Source: Endobacter medicaginis
GTDB lineage: Bacteria > Pseudomonadota > Alphaproteobacteria > Acetobacterales > Acetobacteraceae
Reading direction: 5' to 3'
Assembly (NCBI RefSeq): GCF_014192375.1
Contig: NZ_JACHXV010000002.1
Coordinates: 124,001 to 188,000, forward strand
Length of the DNA stretch: 64,000 nucleotides
Positions 1 through 10,221 of this stretch are shown piece after piece; positions within the stretch are counted from its first letter, which is position 1; each line of letters starts with the position of its first letter. Made by a program: the position numbers and the translations under genes. The notes under the pieces were generated by a model, which was not told the DNA's origin, searched no databases, and saw only the letters and a list, made by a program, of their open reading frames with translations.

Positions 1-1
1 C

Positions 2-229
2 AGCAAGCCGAGCGTGGACAACTCCTACTCGGTGGGCGACGTGACCCTGTTCGACCTGGTGGCACGATACGATCTCGGGGTCGCCGACCGGCGCCTGAAG
101 GGCTTCGAGCTGACCGCGAACGTCAACAACCTGTTCGACCGCGCCTATATCGCCTCGTGCTATTACGGCGAGTGGTGCGGACAGGGCTATCGCCGCACGG
201 TAATGGGCGGTCTCGCCTGGCATTTCTAG
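2..229 (+). CDS. TonB-dependent siderophore receptor, C-terminal end (partial)
   Basis: Only the last 75 or so residues lie in the window; the frame is already open at the left edge. The tail has the usual closing strands of an outer-membrane TonB-dependent receptor: a V-N-N-L-F-D-R-A-Y segment, then a short loop and a last strand ending in W-H-F, where a terminal aromatic residue is the barrel-assembly signal. Two cysteines in the last loop (SCYYGEWCGQ) resemble those of FhuA/FcuA-type ferric siderophore receptors. The next gene, 10 bases downstream, is a PepSY membrane protein that commonly partners such receptors. The substrate cannot be judged from this fragment. Confidence 0.85.
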   Translation, partial: SKPSVDNSYSVGDVTLFDLVARYDLGVADRRLKGFELTANVNNLFDRAYIASCYYGEWCGQGYRRTVMGGLAWHF

Positions 230-239
230 CAGTCACCGG

Positions 240-1472
240 ATGCTGGCGTCGCGCACGACCCTGCTGCTGCTGCATCGCTGGGTCGGGCTCGCCCTGGCGG
301 CGTTCCTGGTCTGCGAGGGGCTGACGGGCAGCGTCATCGTCTTCGACGACGCGCTCGACGCATGGCTGAACCCCGACCTGTTCGACGTGGCCGCGCGACC
401 GGGCCTGCCCCCGCAGGAGCTGATCGACCATATCGAGGCGCAACGGCCGCAGGCGAGCGTGAGCTACATCATCCACCGCCCGCCGCCGGGGCGCGCGGCG
501 GTGGCGTTCCTCTCGCCACGCGGCGGTGCGCCGCTCGCCGAGGACGAGATCTTCGCCGATCCGGCCACCGGCCGCGTGCTGGGCGGGCGGCTGTACGGCG
601 GGTGCTGCGTGTCGCGGCGGGTGCTGATCCCGTTCATCTACCGTATCCACGATTCGCTCGCGCTGGGGGTGTTCGGCCAATGGCTGCTGGGCGCGGTGGC
701 GATCGCCTGGGCGCTGGATTGCATCAACGGTTTCCTGCTGACCCTGCCGCCGCATCTGGTCAGCCGACGGCAGATCGCGCTCAAGCAGTGGCGGCTGGCC
801 TGGACCATCAGCCTCGCACGAGGCGGCATCCGGCGGCTGTTCGACCTGCACCGGGCGGTGTCGCTGTGGCTGTGGGTCGTGTTGTTCGGCATCGCGATCA
901 GCGGCATCTCTCTGACCCTGCCGCGCAGCTTCGAGAGGGTGGTGGCGTATCTGCTGCCGGTCCAGGGTGCCGCGGACGATCCGCCAGCGGCTGACGCGCG
1001 ACAGCCGGGCAATCTCGACCGGATGGAGGATGCGGCCTGGCACGCGGCGCGTGCGGCGGGCTGGCAGGGCGGGCGGCCCTCCGGGTTGTTCCGGTTCGGC
1101 GGAACGACCACCTTCTACTTCAGCCAGGACGGCACGACACGCGGCACTGGTTTCGGCTCATGGCACGTGCGGATCGATGCGTCCGGCCGCACCCAGGTCC
1201 TGCATCCGGGCACCGGTCGCGCCGGCGACGTGGTACTCGCCCTGCAACTGCCCTGGCATGACGGACGCCTGATCGGGCTGACGGGACGGATCCTGGTCGC
1301 GGTGAGCGGGGTGGCGACGGCGATGCTGTCGGTCACCGGAGTGCTGATCTGGTGGCGCAAGCGCCGTTCCCGCCTGTCGATGGCGCGCCGCCGCCTGGCC
1401 GGGAGCGGCGATGCGCTAGGCAAGCGAAGGAAAAGCGACCATAGTGTAAAACGGCTGACGTTGACCGAATGA
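240..1472 (+). CDS. PepSY-associated transmembrane protein (iron-uptake linked)
   Basis: A 410-residue inner-membrane protein of the PepSY_TM (PiuB-like) family. Four hydrophobic segments are visible, near residues 8-35, 137-162, 200-225 and 345-370, the first containing the family's L-H-R-W-V-G-L motif and the third following an L-H-R-A-V-S motif, histidines that may bind heme. A large periplasmic region lies between segments 1 and 2, and another between 3 and 4. The last helix ends in a W-W-R-K-R-R basic anchor. These proteins are proposed to reduce or release iron from siderophores in the periplasm. Its position directly after the TonB receptor supports a shared transcript. The exact chemistry is inferred. 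Confidence 0.85.
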   Translation: MLASRTTLLLLHRWVGLALAAFLVCEGLTGSVIVFDDALDAWLNPDLFDVAARPGLPPQELIDHIEAQRPQASVSYIIHRPPPGRAAVAFLSPRGGAPLAEDEIFADPATGRVLGGRLYGGCCVSRRVLIPFIYRIHDSLALGVFGQWLLGAVAIAWALDCINGFLLTLPPHLVSRRQIALKQWRLAWTISLARGGIRRLFDLHRAVSLWLWVVLFGIAISGISLTLPRSFERVVAYLLPVQGAADDPPAADARQPGNLDRMEDAAWHAARAAGWQGGRPSGLFRFGGTTTFYFSQDGTTRGTGFGSWHVRIDASGRTQVLHPGTGRAGDVVLALQLPWHDGRLIGLTGRILVAVSGVATAMLSVTGVLIWWRKRRSRLSMARRRLAGSGDALGKRRKSDHSVKRLTLTE

Positions 1473-1561
1473 CAGCAAGGCAACAGCCAGCGAACGGACA
1501 GACAGCCGGCAAACGGGCTGAGACGATCCCCTGATATGGCCCGGGGAACAAGGAGCCGGCT

Positions 1562-3772
1562 ATGACCCTCATCACGGATCCCCCGGTCCTGAACCTCACC
1601 GAATGCGATCGTGAGCCGATCCACCGTCCCGGTGCCATCCAGCCGCACGGACTGCTTCTGGTCGCCGACCGACTTTCACTGGTCGTGGTCGCCTGCGCCG
1701 GCGAGGTCGAGGCGCGGCTGACGGATCCGGTTCTCGGCCGTCCCGTCAGCGAGTTGCTGGGCATCCAGGCCGCACACCACCTCGCCCGGCATTTCGCGGA
1801 CGAGGCGCCGACCGTGCCCGACCCGCTGGTCGTGCTCGACGGCACCATCGCCGGCCGCAGCGAAACCTTCGTGGCGGTGGCCCATCGCAAGGGCGAACAG
1901 ATCCTCATCGAGCTGGAACCGATGGACGAGGATCCCCGTGGCGCGATGCAGCTCCTCGCCGAGCTGGAGAGCCTGGGGCGCTGGTTCGAGGCGGCGCCGC
2001 AGATCGCCTCGCTGTGCGAGCGCGGTGCGACCGCGTTCGGCAGCATCACCGGTTTCGACCGCGTCCTGATCTACCGCTTTCTCGATGACGGTACCGGCCG
2101 GGTGGTGGCCGAGACGCGCAGCGACGCGCTGGACAGCTTCCTCAACCATCATTTCCCGGCCGCCGACATCCCGCAACAGGCGCGCGCGCTGTATCTGCGC
2201 TCGCTGGCCCGTGCGATTCCGGATGTCGGCTACACGCCCGCCCCGATCCGCCCGGAGAGTTTCGCCGGACTCGATCTGAGCGATACCGGGCTGCGCAGTG
2301 TCTCGCCGGTGCATCTGCAATACATGCGGCACATGGAGGTCGGGGCATCGGCCTCGTTCTCGATCGTGTGCGAGGACCGGCTGTGGGGGCTGGTGGCCTG
2401 TCACCACGCCATCCCGCGACGTCTGTCGCGCGAGACGGTGCTGCGCGGTGTCGCTCTGGCCGGCGTGCTGGGGCGGCAGATCCGGGCCCGCGAGCAGTCG
2501 GGCGCCTATGACGAGCGACTGCGGCTGCGCGAGGCGGTGGAAGAGCTGGCGACGCATTTCGACACCGACAAGAGCAGCGCGGCCTTGTTCGGAGGCATCG
2601 GCGACATTCTCGCACTCACCTTCGGCGCGCATGGTTTCATCCATGTGATGGGCGATGACGCCACGGCTTGGGGCATCACCCCGACCGGAGCCGATCTCGA
2701 GGGGCTGGTGGCCTGGGCCCGGGACAGCGCGATCGCTTCGCTGACAGCGCAGACTCAGGTGTTGCAGACGCAGTGCCTGTCGGCGCTCTACGCCCCCGCC
2801 CTGGCGTGGCCCGACCGGGCGAGCGGTCTGCTGTGCCTGCGCATGCCCAATCCGCACGAACTGCTGATCTGGACGCGGGTGGAGCAGCGCGAGGAAATCG
2901 CCTGGGCGGGCAATCCGCACACGGCCGACAAGAGCGATGACGACCGCAGCCTGACGCCACGCGCCTCGTTCGCGACCTGGGTGGAATCCGTGCGTGGCCG
3001 CTCGGCAGCATGGACCCAGGAGGAGGTGGATGCGGCGCGGCACTTCCAGCGTCTGCTGGCCAAGGCACAGGACGATCGTGCCGCCGCGCGTCTGAACCGT
3101 GAGCTCCAGCGCACGCTCGGCGAGCGCGACGCGCTGCTTCGGCAGAAGGATCTGCTGATGCGCGAGATCGATCACCGCATGCTCAATTCGCTCCAGCTCG
3201 TCGGCTCGTATCTGGCGTTGCAGGCGCGCGAGGCGGGGCCGGGGTCGGTGTCCGACCATCTGGTGCAGGCACAGGCGCGGCTAGCGGCGATCGGACTGGT
3301 GCACAGGCAGCTCTTCCGCCGCGAACAGACCGACACCGTCGACCTGCGCGTCTATCTCGGCGAGCTGATGCGCGATCTCGGGCAGGCGCTTGGCGGGGAG
3401 TGGGCGCCGCATCTCCGCTCGATTCTCACGCCGATCCTGATGACCGGCGACCGCGCCATGCATGTCGGCATCGTGCTGGTCGAGCTGGTGATCAACGCAT
3501 CCAAATACGCCTATGGCGGCGCGCCTGGTCCGATCGCCGTCACGCTCGGCCGCCAGGGCGGCCAGGTGCGGCTGACGGTGGCCGATCAGGGCGTCGGGCG
3601 TGATATCGCCGGAATCGAGGCCGGCGGGGGCGCGACGGGCAAGGGCACGGGCTTCGGCAGCCTGATGGTGCGCGCCACCGTCGCGCGGCTGGGGGGCACC
3701 CTCACCGACGACGCGCTGCGGCGCGGACTGAGCCTGACGCTGGTGGCGCCGATCACCGCGCCCGAGCCGTGA
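1562..3772 (+). CDS. bphP: Bacteriophytochrome, red-light-sensing histidine kinase
   Basis: 736 residues with PAS, GAF and PHY sensory domains followed by a HisKA_2-type kinase. Cys15, in L-T-E-C-D-R-E-P-I-H, is the expected thioether attachment site for biliverdin. The GAF domain has the P-A-A-D-I-P-Q-Q-A-R signature near residue 199 and the S-P-V-H-L-Q-Y-M-R-H motif near 250; the PHY tongue is seen as W-A-G-N-P and P-R-A-S-F. The phospho-accepting histidine is in E-I-D-H-R-M (about 537), the ATP-binding N box in L-V-I-N-A-S-K-Y (about 644), and the G box in G-T-G-F-G-S-L. It would signal to a response regulator, but none is encoded nearby. The ATG follows an AAGGAG ribosome-binding site. 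The heme oxygenase gene overlaps its stop. Confidence 0.96.
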   Translation: MTLITDPPVLNLTECDREPIHRPGAIQPHGLLLVADRLSLVVVACAGEVEARLTDPVLGRPVSELLGIQAAHHLARHFADEAPTVPDPLVVLDGTIAGRSETFVAVAHRKGEQILIELEPMDEDPRGAMQLLAELESLGRWFEAAPQIASLCERGATAFGSITGFDRVLIYRFLDDGTGRVVAETRSDALDSFLNHHFPAADIPQQARALYLRSLARAIPDVGYTPAPIRPESFAGLDLSDTGLRSVSPVHLQYMRHMEVGASASFSIVCEDRLWGLVACHHAIPRRLSRETVLRGVALAGVLGRQIRAREQSGAYDERLRLREAVEELATHFDTDKSSAALFGGIGDILALTFGAHGFIHVMGDDATAWGITPTGADLEGLVAWARDSAIASLTAQTQVLQTQCLSALYAPALAWPDRASGLLCLRMPNPHELLIWTRVEQREEIAWAGNPHTADKSDDDRSLTPRASFATWVESVRGRSAAWTQEEVDAARHFQRLLAKAQDDRAAARLNRELQRTLGERDALLRQKDLLMREIDHRMLNSLQLVGSYLALQAREAGPGSVSDHLVQAQARLAAIGLVHRQLFRREQTDTVDLRVYLGELMRDLGQALGGEWAPHLRSILTPILMTGDRAMHVGIVLVELVINASKYAYGGAPGPIAVTLGRQGGQVRLTVADQGVGRDIAGIEAGGGATGKGTGFGSLMVRATVARLGGTLTDDALRRGLSLTLVAPITAPEP

Positions 3773-4338
3773 GGGCGCTGCTGCGCGAGGCGACGCGGCC
3801 GTTCCACGCACGTGTCGATGCGCTCGGCTCCGGGCTCGATTTGCGCACACGCTCGGGATACGGCGCGTTGCTGTGTGCGCACGCCTCGGTGCTGCCCGGG
3901 CTGGAGACAGTGCTCTCGGCCGGGCCGGTGCCACCGGACTGGTCGCAGCGTCGGCGGACGGATGCACTGCTGGGCGATCTGAAAGTGCTGGGACTTGCCC
4001 CGGGCACGGTGCTCGTGCCTCCCGCACTCGATGATCCGGCGGCCCGGCTCGGGGCGCTGTACGTGATCGAAGGATCCCGGCTCGGCAACGAGGTCCTGCG
4101 GCGACAGGTCATCGACGCCTGGCCGGAGGCGCCGGTGGCTTTTCTCGCTCATGGAGCGAATGCCGGCCTTTGGCAGCGCTTCGTCGCATGGCTGGCCACC
4201 TTCGCAGCCGACGCTGCGGCTCTCGACGTCGCAGCGCGGGGCGCGGGCGCGGTGTTCGAGCTCTACGAGCGGGCCTTTCTCGAGCAGTTGAGCCGCGCGC
4301 GGGAGAATTCAGGCCGCGGCGGTGTCCCTGCCGGATAG
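3769..4338 (+). CDS. bphO: Biliverdin-producing heme oxygenase
   Basis: A 189-residue protein of the bacterial heme oxygenase family, which opens heme to biliverdin, CO and iron. The proximal heme histidine is in E-A-T-R-P-F-H-A-R-V-D near residue 14, and the distal helix region is recognisable around Y-V-I-E-G-S-R-L-G-N, where the family has a glycine-rich kinked helix. It starts with GTG inside the phytochrome stop codon (GTGA, 4-base overlap), so translation is coupled: the enzyme supplies the chromophore to BphP. Its stop is 18 bases from the convergent lpdA stop. Identification is by motif and context; the length fits BphO. Confidence 0.92.
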   Translation: MRALLREATRPFHARVDALGSGLDLRTRSGYGALLCAHASVLPGLETVLSAGPVPPDWSQRRRTDALLGDLKVLGLAPGTVLVPPALDDPAARLGALYVIEGSRLGNEVLRRQVIDAWPEAPVAFLAHGANAGLWQRFVAWLATFAADAAALDVAARGAGAVFELYERAFLEQLSRARENSGRGGVPAG

Positions 4339-4356
4339 GCTGCGCTCGCGACGGGT

Positions 4357-5754
4357 TCAGATGTGGATCACGCGGCCATAGGCATCAAGCACGGATTCGT
4401 GCATCGCCTCGCTCACCGTCGGATGCGGAAAGACCGTGTGCATCAGCTCTTCCTCGGTGGTCTCCAGCGTGCGCGCGATGACGAAGCCCTGGATCATCTC
4501 GGTGACTTCCGCACCCACCATGTGCGCACCGAGCAGCTCACCGGTCTTCGCATCGAAGATGGTCTTGATCAGGCCTTCGGGTTCACCCATCGCGATCGCC
4601 TTGCCGTTGCCGATGAACGGGAAGCGGCCGATCTTCAGTTCGTGGCCGGCTTCCTTCGCCTTCGCTTCAGTCAGACCCACGGAGGCCACCTGTGGACGCG
4701 CATAGGTGCAGCCCGGGATATTGCCGGTCTCGAACGGATGCGGATTCTTCCCCGCGATCGCCTCGATGCAGACGATTCCCTCATGGCTAGCCTTGTGCGC
4801 AAGCCAGGGCGGGCCGGCGACATCGCCGATCGCATACACGCCCGCCTCGCCCGTGCGGCCGAAACCGTCGACGACGATATGGGTGCGCTCGACCTTCACT
4901 TTGGTGCCATCGAGACCGAGATCCTCGACATTGCCGACGATGCCGGCGGCGACGATGACGGTGTCGACGTCGAGGGTCTCGGATTTTCCACCCGCCTCGA
5001 CGGCGATGCGCACGCCGTCGGCATGTCTCTCGGGCGTGCCGAGTTTGGCGCCGGTGACGATCCTCATCCCCTGCTTCTCGAATGCCTTGCGGGCGAAGGT
5101 GCTGATCTCGGCATCCTCGACCGGCAGGATGCGGTCGAGCATCTCGACCACCGTCACCTCCGCGCCCATGTTGCGGTAGAAGCTGGCGAATTCGATGCCG
5201 ATCGCACCGGAACCGATCACCAGCAGCCTCTTCGGCATGGCTTTCGGCACCATCGCCTCGCGATAGGACCAGAACCGCTCACCATCGATCTCGAATCCGG
5301 GCAGCACCCGGGCACGCGCGCCGGTGGCGAGGATGATGTGCTTCGCATTCAGCGTGGCGGTTGTCTTGCCGTCCTTCTCGACGAGAAGCCTGCCCGGGCC
5401 AGCAAGCTTTCCACGCCCATCAAACACCGGCACCTTGTTCTTCTTGAGCAGATGGGCGACGCCCGATGAAAGCTGCTTCGCGACCCCGCGCGAGCGCTTC
5501 ACCACTTTCTGCAGATCGAAGCCGACATTGTCGGCAGAGAACCCGAATTCGCCGAGATTGTGCAGCAGGTGGTTGATCTCCGACGAGCGCAGCAGCGCCT
5601 TGGTCGGAATACAGCCCCAGTTGAGGCAGATGCCACCGAGATGGGTGCTTTCCACCACCGCGACCTTGAGGCCCAGTTGCACACCGCGGATCGCGGTGAC
5701 GTAACCGCCCGGACCGCCGCCGACGATGATGACGTCGAAAGTCTGCTCGGCCAT
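4357..5754 (-). CDS. lpdA: Dihydrolipoyl dehydrogenase (E3)
   Basis: A 465-residue FAD flavoprotein that reoxidises dihydrolipoamide with NAD+, the last subunit of the pyruvate dehydrogenase complex. The N-terminal FAD site is I-I-V-G-G-G-P-G-G-Y; the redox disulfide is in G-G-I-C-L-N-W-G-C-I-P-T-K; a second Rossmann motif (V-I-G-S-G-A-I-G-I-E-F) binds NAD; the C-terminal H-P-T-V-S-E-A-M-H-E carries the catalytic His-Glu pair. It is the last gene of the pdhA-pdhB-pdhC-lpdA operon, starting one base after the pdhC stop. Confidence 0.97.
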   Translation of the reverse strand: MAEQTFDVIIVGGGPGGYVTAIRGVQLGLKVAVVESTHLGGICLNWGCIPTKALLRSSEINHLLHNLGEFGFSADNVGFDLQKVVKRSRGVAKQLSSGVAHLLKKNKVPVFDGRGKLAGPGRLLVEKDGKTTATLNAKHIILATGARARVLPGFEIDGERFWSYREAMVPKAMPKRLLVIGSGAIGIEFASFYRNMGAEVTVVEMLDRILPVEDAEISTFARKAFEKQGMRIVTGAKLGTPERHADGVRIAVEAGGKSETLDVDTVIVAAGIVGNVEDLGLDGTKVKVERTHIVVDGFGRTGEAGVYAIGDVAGPPWLAHKASHEGIVCIEAIAGKNPHPFETGNIPGCTYARPQVASVGLTEAKAKEAGHELKIGRFPFIGNGKAIAMGEPEGLIKTIFDAKTGELLGAHMVGAEVTEMIQGFVIARTLETTEEELMHTVFPHPTVSEAMHESVLDAYGRVIHI

Positions 5755-5755
5755 C

Positions 5756-7000
5756 TCAGATCACCAGAGTCATCGGGTGTTCGACGACTTCCTTGAATTT
5801 TGCCATGAACTCCGCTGCCAGCGCGCCATCGACGACGCGATGGTCGACCGACAGCGTGCAGCTCATCACGGTCGCGATCTCGAGCTTGTCGCCTGAGCGC
5901 ACCACCGCTCGCCGATCTCCCGCACCGAAGGCGAGGATCGCCGCCTGCGGCGGATTGATGATGGCAGCGAACTCGCGCACGCCGAACATCCCCATGTTGG
6001 AGATCGAGAACGTCCCGCCCTGGAACTCCTCGGGGCGCAGCTTGCCGGCACGCGCCTTCTCGATCAGTACGCGCGCCTCGCGGGCGACCTCGGGCAGGGT
6101 CTTGCGATCGGGGCTGCGCACGATCGGCGTGATCAACCCATCCGGGATCGAGACGGCGACCGAAATATCCACCTCGTCATAGAGGATGGTCTCGGCGTCA
6201 GTGTAGCTGGCATTGACCTTGGGCACGCGACGCAGCGTCACGGCCGCCGCCTTGATCAGCATGTCGTTGACCGACATCTTGAACGCGTCCGGGCCCTCTG
6301 CGGGTGAGAGCGCATTGAGCTGCTTGCGCAGATCAAGCAGCCGGTCGAGCTCGACGTCGATGGTGACGTAGAAATGCGGGACCTGCTGCTTGCTCTCGGT
6401 GAGCCGGCGCGCGGTGACCTTGCGGATGTTGGAGTTCCTGATCGCCTGATGCGGCGCGGCGATGCCGGTTGCGGTCGCGGGCTTTGCAGCGGCGGCAGCC
6501 GGCGCAGCCTCTGGTGCAGACTGGAGGTCGCGGCGCAGGATACGGCCGTTCGGACCGCTGCCTTTCAGCGTCGACAGATCGATGCCCTGCTCCTTCGCGA
6601 GACGCCTGGCTAGCGGCGAGGCAATGACCCGCCTGGCAGCGGGCGCTGCCGAGGTGGAGACGGGCTTCGGCGCGGGCGCCTCGGCTTTGACCGGCTCGGG
6701 TGCCGGTGTCGCCTCGGGCTTCGACGCCGCGGCCGCGGCCGATTCCGGAACGCTCTCGCCCTGCTCGACGAGAATGCCGATCGGCGTGTTGACGGCGACC
6801 GCCTCGGTGCCGTCGGCGATCAGGATCCTGCCGAGGATGCCCTCATCGACGGCCTCAACCTCCATCGTCGCCTTGTCGGTCTCGATCTCGGCGATCACCT
6901 CGCCGGATTTCACCGAATCGCCTTCCTTCTTGAGCCAGCGCGCCAGCGTGCCTTCGGTCATCGTCGGCGACAGCGCGGGCATCAGGATGTTGGTGGCCAT
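5756..7000 (-). CDS. pdhC: Dihydrolipoamide acetyltransferase (E2 of pyruvate dehydrogenase)
   Basis: A 414-residue E2 core subunit that transfers acetyl groups from lipoamide to CoA. Domains in order: one lipoyl domain (residues 1-78, with the lipoylated lysine in E-T-D-K-A-T-M-E), an Ala/Pro-rich hinge (about 85-135), a peripheral-subunit-binding domain (A-S-P-L-A-R-R-L-A-K-E onward), a second linker, and the catalytic domain ending with the active-site D-H-R-V-V-D-G. The frame is open further upstream to 7150, but that part is arginine/serine-rich shadow; the ATG at 7000 begins M-A-T-N-I-L-M-P, the normal lipoyl-domain start. It lies 13 bases after pdhB. Confidence 0.96.
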   Translation of the reverse strand: MATNILMPALSPTMTEGTLARWLKKEGDSVKSGEVIAEIETDKATMEVEAVDEGILGRILIADGTEAVAVNTPIGILVEQGESVPESAAAAASKPEATPAPEPVKAEAPAPKPVSTSAAPAARRVIASPLARRLAKEQGIDLSTLKGSGPNGRILRRDLQSAPEAAPAAAAAKPATATGIAAPHQAIRNSNIRKVTARRLTESKQQVPHFYVTIDVELDRLLDLRKQLNALSPAEGPDAFKMSVNDMLIKAAAVTLRRVPKVNASYTDAETILYDEVDISVAVSIPDGLITPIVRSPDRKTLPEVAREARVLIEKARAGKLRPEEFQGGTFSISNMGMFGVREFAAIINPPQAAILAFGAGDRRAVVRSGDKLEIATVMSCTLSVDHRVVDGALAAEFMAKFKEVVEHPMTLVI

Positions 7001-7013
7001 CTCGCTTGCCCCC

Positions 7014-8384
<1,371 letters not shown>

Positions 8385-8388
8385 CGGA

Positions 8389-9414
8389 TCAGGCCTCCAC
8401 CAGCACGTCTGTCCAGAGCTCGGAGACGTCCGGCTCAGGGCTGGACTGCGCGAACTCGGCCGCATCCAGCACGATCTTCTTGATCTCGTCCTCGATCGAT
8501 TTCAGCTCGGCCTCGCTGGTGCCGTCACGCAGCAGGGCCTGACGCACGCGTTCGATCGGATCGTGCTCGGCCCGCATCTTCTCGACTTCCTCGCGTGTGC
8601 GGTACTTGGCCGGGTCGGACATCGAATGGCCGCGATAGCGATAGGTCTGCATCTCCAGCAGATAAGGTCCCTTTCCGGCGCGGCAGTGCTCGACCGCGAT
8701 GCGGGCGGCGTCATGCACGGCTGCGACATCCATGCCATCGACCTGCAGGCCGGGAATCCCCCACGGGCTGCCGTTGCGCGACAGGTCCTTGCTGGCCGAG
8801 GCGCGCTCGACGGAGGTGCCCATGCCGTAGCGGTTGTTCTCGATGACGAAGATGCAGGGCAGCTTCATCAGGGCGGCGAGATTGAAGCTCTCGTAGACCT
8901 GGCCCTGGTTGGAGGCACCCTCACCGAAATAGGCCACCGCAACCTCGTCGGTACCGCGATACTTGTTGGCGAACGCCAGCCCGATGCCCAGGCTGACCTG
9001 GGCGCCGACGATGCCATGGCCGCCGTAGAAATGCTGCTCCTTGCTGAACATGTGCATCGAGCCGCCCTTGCCGTGGCTGTAGCCGCCCGAGCGCCCGGTC
9101 AGCTCCGCCATCACGCCCCGCGCCTCCATGCCCGTCGCCAGCATGTGACCATGGTCGCGATAGGAGGTGATGATCTTGTCGCCCTGCTTGAGCGTCATCT
9201 GCACGCCGACGACGACGGCTTCCTGGCCGATGTAGAGATGGCAGAAGCCACCGATCAGACCCATCCCGTAGAGCTGTCCGGCGCGCTCCTCGAAGCGGCG
9301 GATGAGCGTCATCTCGCGGAAGGCGGTCTTCAGTTCGTCGGGTGTGAGCTGCGGTGCGTTGCTGAGCTCACCCGCATTGGCTGCGATCTTGGTCTCTTGC
9401 GGCGCTTCGGCCAT
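8389..9414 (-). CDS. pdhA: Pyruvate dehydrogenase E1 alpha subunit
   Basis: A 341-residue thiamine-diphosphate-dependent decarboxylase subunit, first gene of the operon. Family landmarks include [25 protein letters not shown] and the phosphorylation-loop equivalent [11 protein letters not shown]. The ThDP/Mg2+ motif, normally G-D-G followed by N-N, reads G-E-G-A-S-N-Q-G through E-N-N here (Glu at about residue 163; the codon is GAG). A purine-rich ribosome-binding site (GGGAAGGGGG) precedes the ATG. Forms the E1 heterotetramer with PdhB. Confidence 0.97.
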   Translation of the reverse strand: MAEAPQETKIAANAGELSNAPQLTPDELKTAFREMTLIRRFEERAGQLYGMGLIGGFCHLYIGQEAVVVGVQMTLKQGDKIITSYRDHGHMLATGMEARGVMAELTGRSGGYSHGKGGSMHMFSKEQHFYGGHGIVGAQVSLGIGLAFANKYRGTDEVAVAYFGEGASNQGQVYESFNLAALMKLPCIFVIENNRYGMGTSVERASASKDLSRNGSPWGIPGLQVDGMDVAAVHDAARIAVEHCRAGKGPYLLEMQTYRYRGHSMSDPAKYRTREEVEKMRAEHDPIERVRQALLRDGTSEAELKSIEDEIKKIVLDAAEFAQSSPEPDVSELWTDVLVEA

Positions 9415-9457
9415 CGATTTTCCCCCTTCCCGTCATCGAATGACAGTGCAGAAGGCT

Positions 9458-9485
9458 GGCATACTCCGCTGCGTGGTTTTGTAAA
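9458..9485 (-). promoter_or_regulatory. Candidate promoter of the pdhA operon
   Basis: On the minus strand a TTTACA hexamer (9485-9480) is separated by 16 bases from TATGCC (9463-9458), which would place transcription start about 35-40 bases before the pdhA ATG. The hexamers match the sigma-70 consensus only partly. No clear operator was found beside it. Confidence 0.3.
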
Positions 9486-9524
9486 AGTGGGCCGCGCGGT
9501 GTAAATTAGGTCAATTAACGATCT

Positions 9525-9697
9525 TCAACGGACCCTGACGCGGCTGGTCGCGGCACGGCCGGTGGCATCGATCATCTCCAGATGCACACAGCCTGACCCG
9601 GCCGGCGTCCAGGACGGGGCGAGCCCGCCGATCCCGGGCTGAACCCGTCGGTCAAACTGGCCCGGCGACGCTGCTGTCAACGAAGCCCGGCGCGGTC
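9525..9697 (-). pseudogene. pbpC: C-terminal remnant of a penicillin-binding protein 1C gene
   Basis: The stretch between pdhA and moaC contains a minus-strand frame of about 55 codons that ends at TGA (9527-9525) and is closed upstream by an in-frame stop near 9700. It encodes a piece with the layout W-T-P-A-G-S-G-C-V-H-L, then M-I-D-A-T-G-R-A-A, then V-R-V-R at the stop. This matches the end of the BiPBP_C domain of penicillin-binding protein 1C, where W-x-P-x-G-x-G, V-x-D-x-x-G-R and a terminal V-x-V-R repeat. No start codon or catalytic part is present, so I read it as the eroded tail of a lost gene. The rest of the gap (9415-9524 and 9698-9734) shows only the pdhA leader. It was recognised from memory of the family, not by search. 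Confidence 0.5.
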
Positions 9698-9734
9698 AAA
9701 CATCGCGGATGAGACCCGGCACCCGGCGCGCCGC

Positions 9735-10217
9735 TCAGGGCGCCGACCAGTCTCCGGAGCGGCCACCGGACTTGGCGATCACCCGCAGCCGCTCGACGCT
9801 CATGCCGCGATCGATCGCCTTGCACATGTCATAGAGCGTCAGCGCCGCGACGGAGGCCGCGGTCAGCGCTTCCATCTCGACGCCGGTGGGGCCGGTGGTG
9901 CGCACGGTGGCGCGGATGTCGATCCCCTGGCCGTCGGGGCTCGCGTCGAGCGCGACCTTGGCAGAGCTGATCGGCAGCGGGTGGCAGAGCGGGATCAGCG
10001 ACGCGGTCTGCTTGGCGGCCATGATGCCGGCGATGCGGGCGGTGGCGAGCACGTCGCCCTTGGGCATGGCGCCCGACAGGATCGCGGCGAGCGTCTCGGG
10101 GCGCATGCGGATGGTGGCGGCAGCGGTCGCGGTGCGGCTGGTGGCGGGCTTGTCGCCCACATCGACCATCGCCGCGCGCCCTTCCGCGTCGAGATGGGTG
10201 AGGCGCCCGTCACTCAT
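9735..10217 (-). CDS. moaC: Cyclic pyranopterin monophosphate synthase
   Basis: 160 residues. MoaC acts with MoaA to turn GTP into cyclic pyranopterin monophosphate, the first intermediate of molybdenum cofactor. Conserved blocks are visible in order: M-V-D-V-G-D-K, the [20 protein letters not shown] segment, [18 protein letters not shown], and the C-terminal K-S-G-G-R-S-G-D-W. The ATG at 10217 gives the usual length; a longer upstream frame runs inside trpC and is rejected. It is the last gene of trpG-trpD-trpC-moaC, 4 bases after trpC. Confidence 0.96.
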   Translation of the reverse strand: MSDGRLTHLDAEGRAAMVDVGDKPATSRTATAAATIRMRPETLAAILSGAMPKGDVLATARIAGIMAAKQTASLIPLCHPLPISSAKVALDASPDGQGIDIRATVRTTGPTGVEMEALTAASVAALTLYDMCKAIDRGMSVERLRVIAKSGGRSGDWSAP

Positions 10218-10221
10218 CGGC

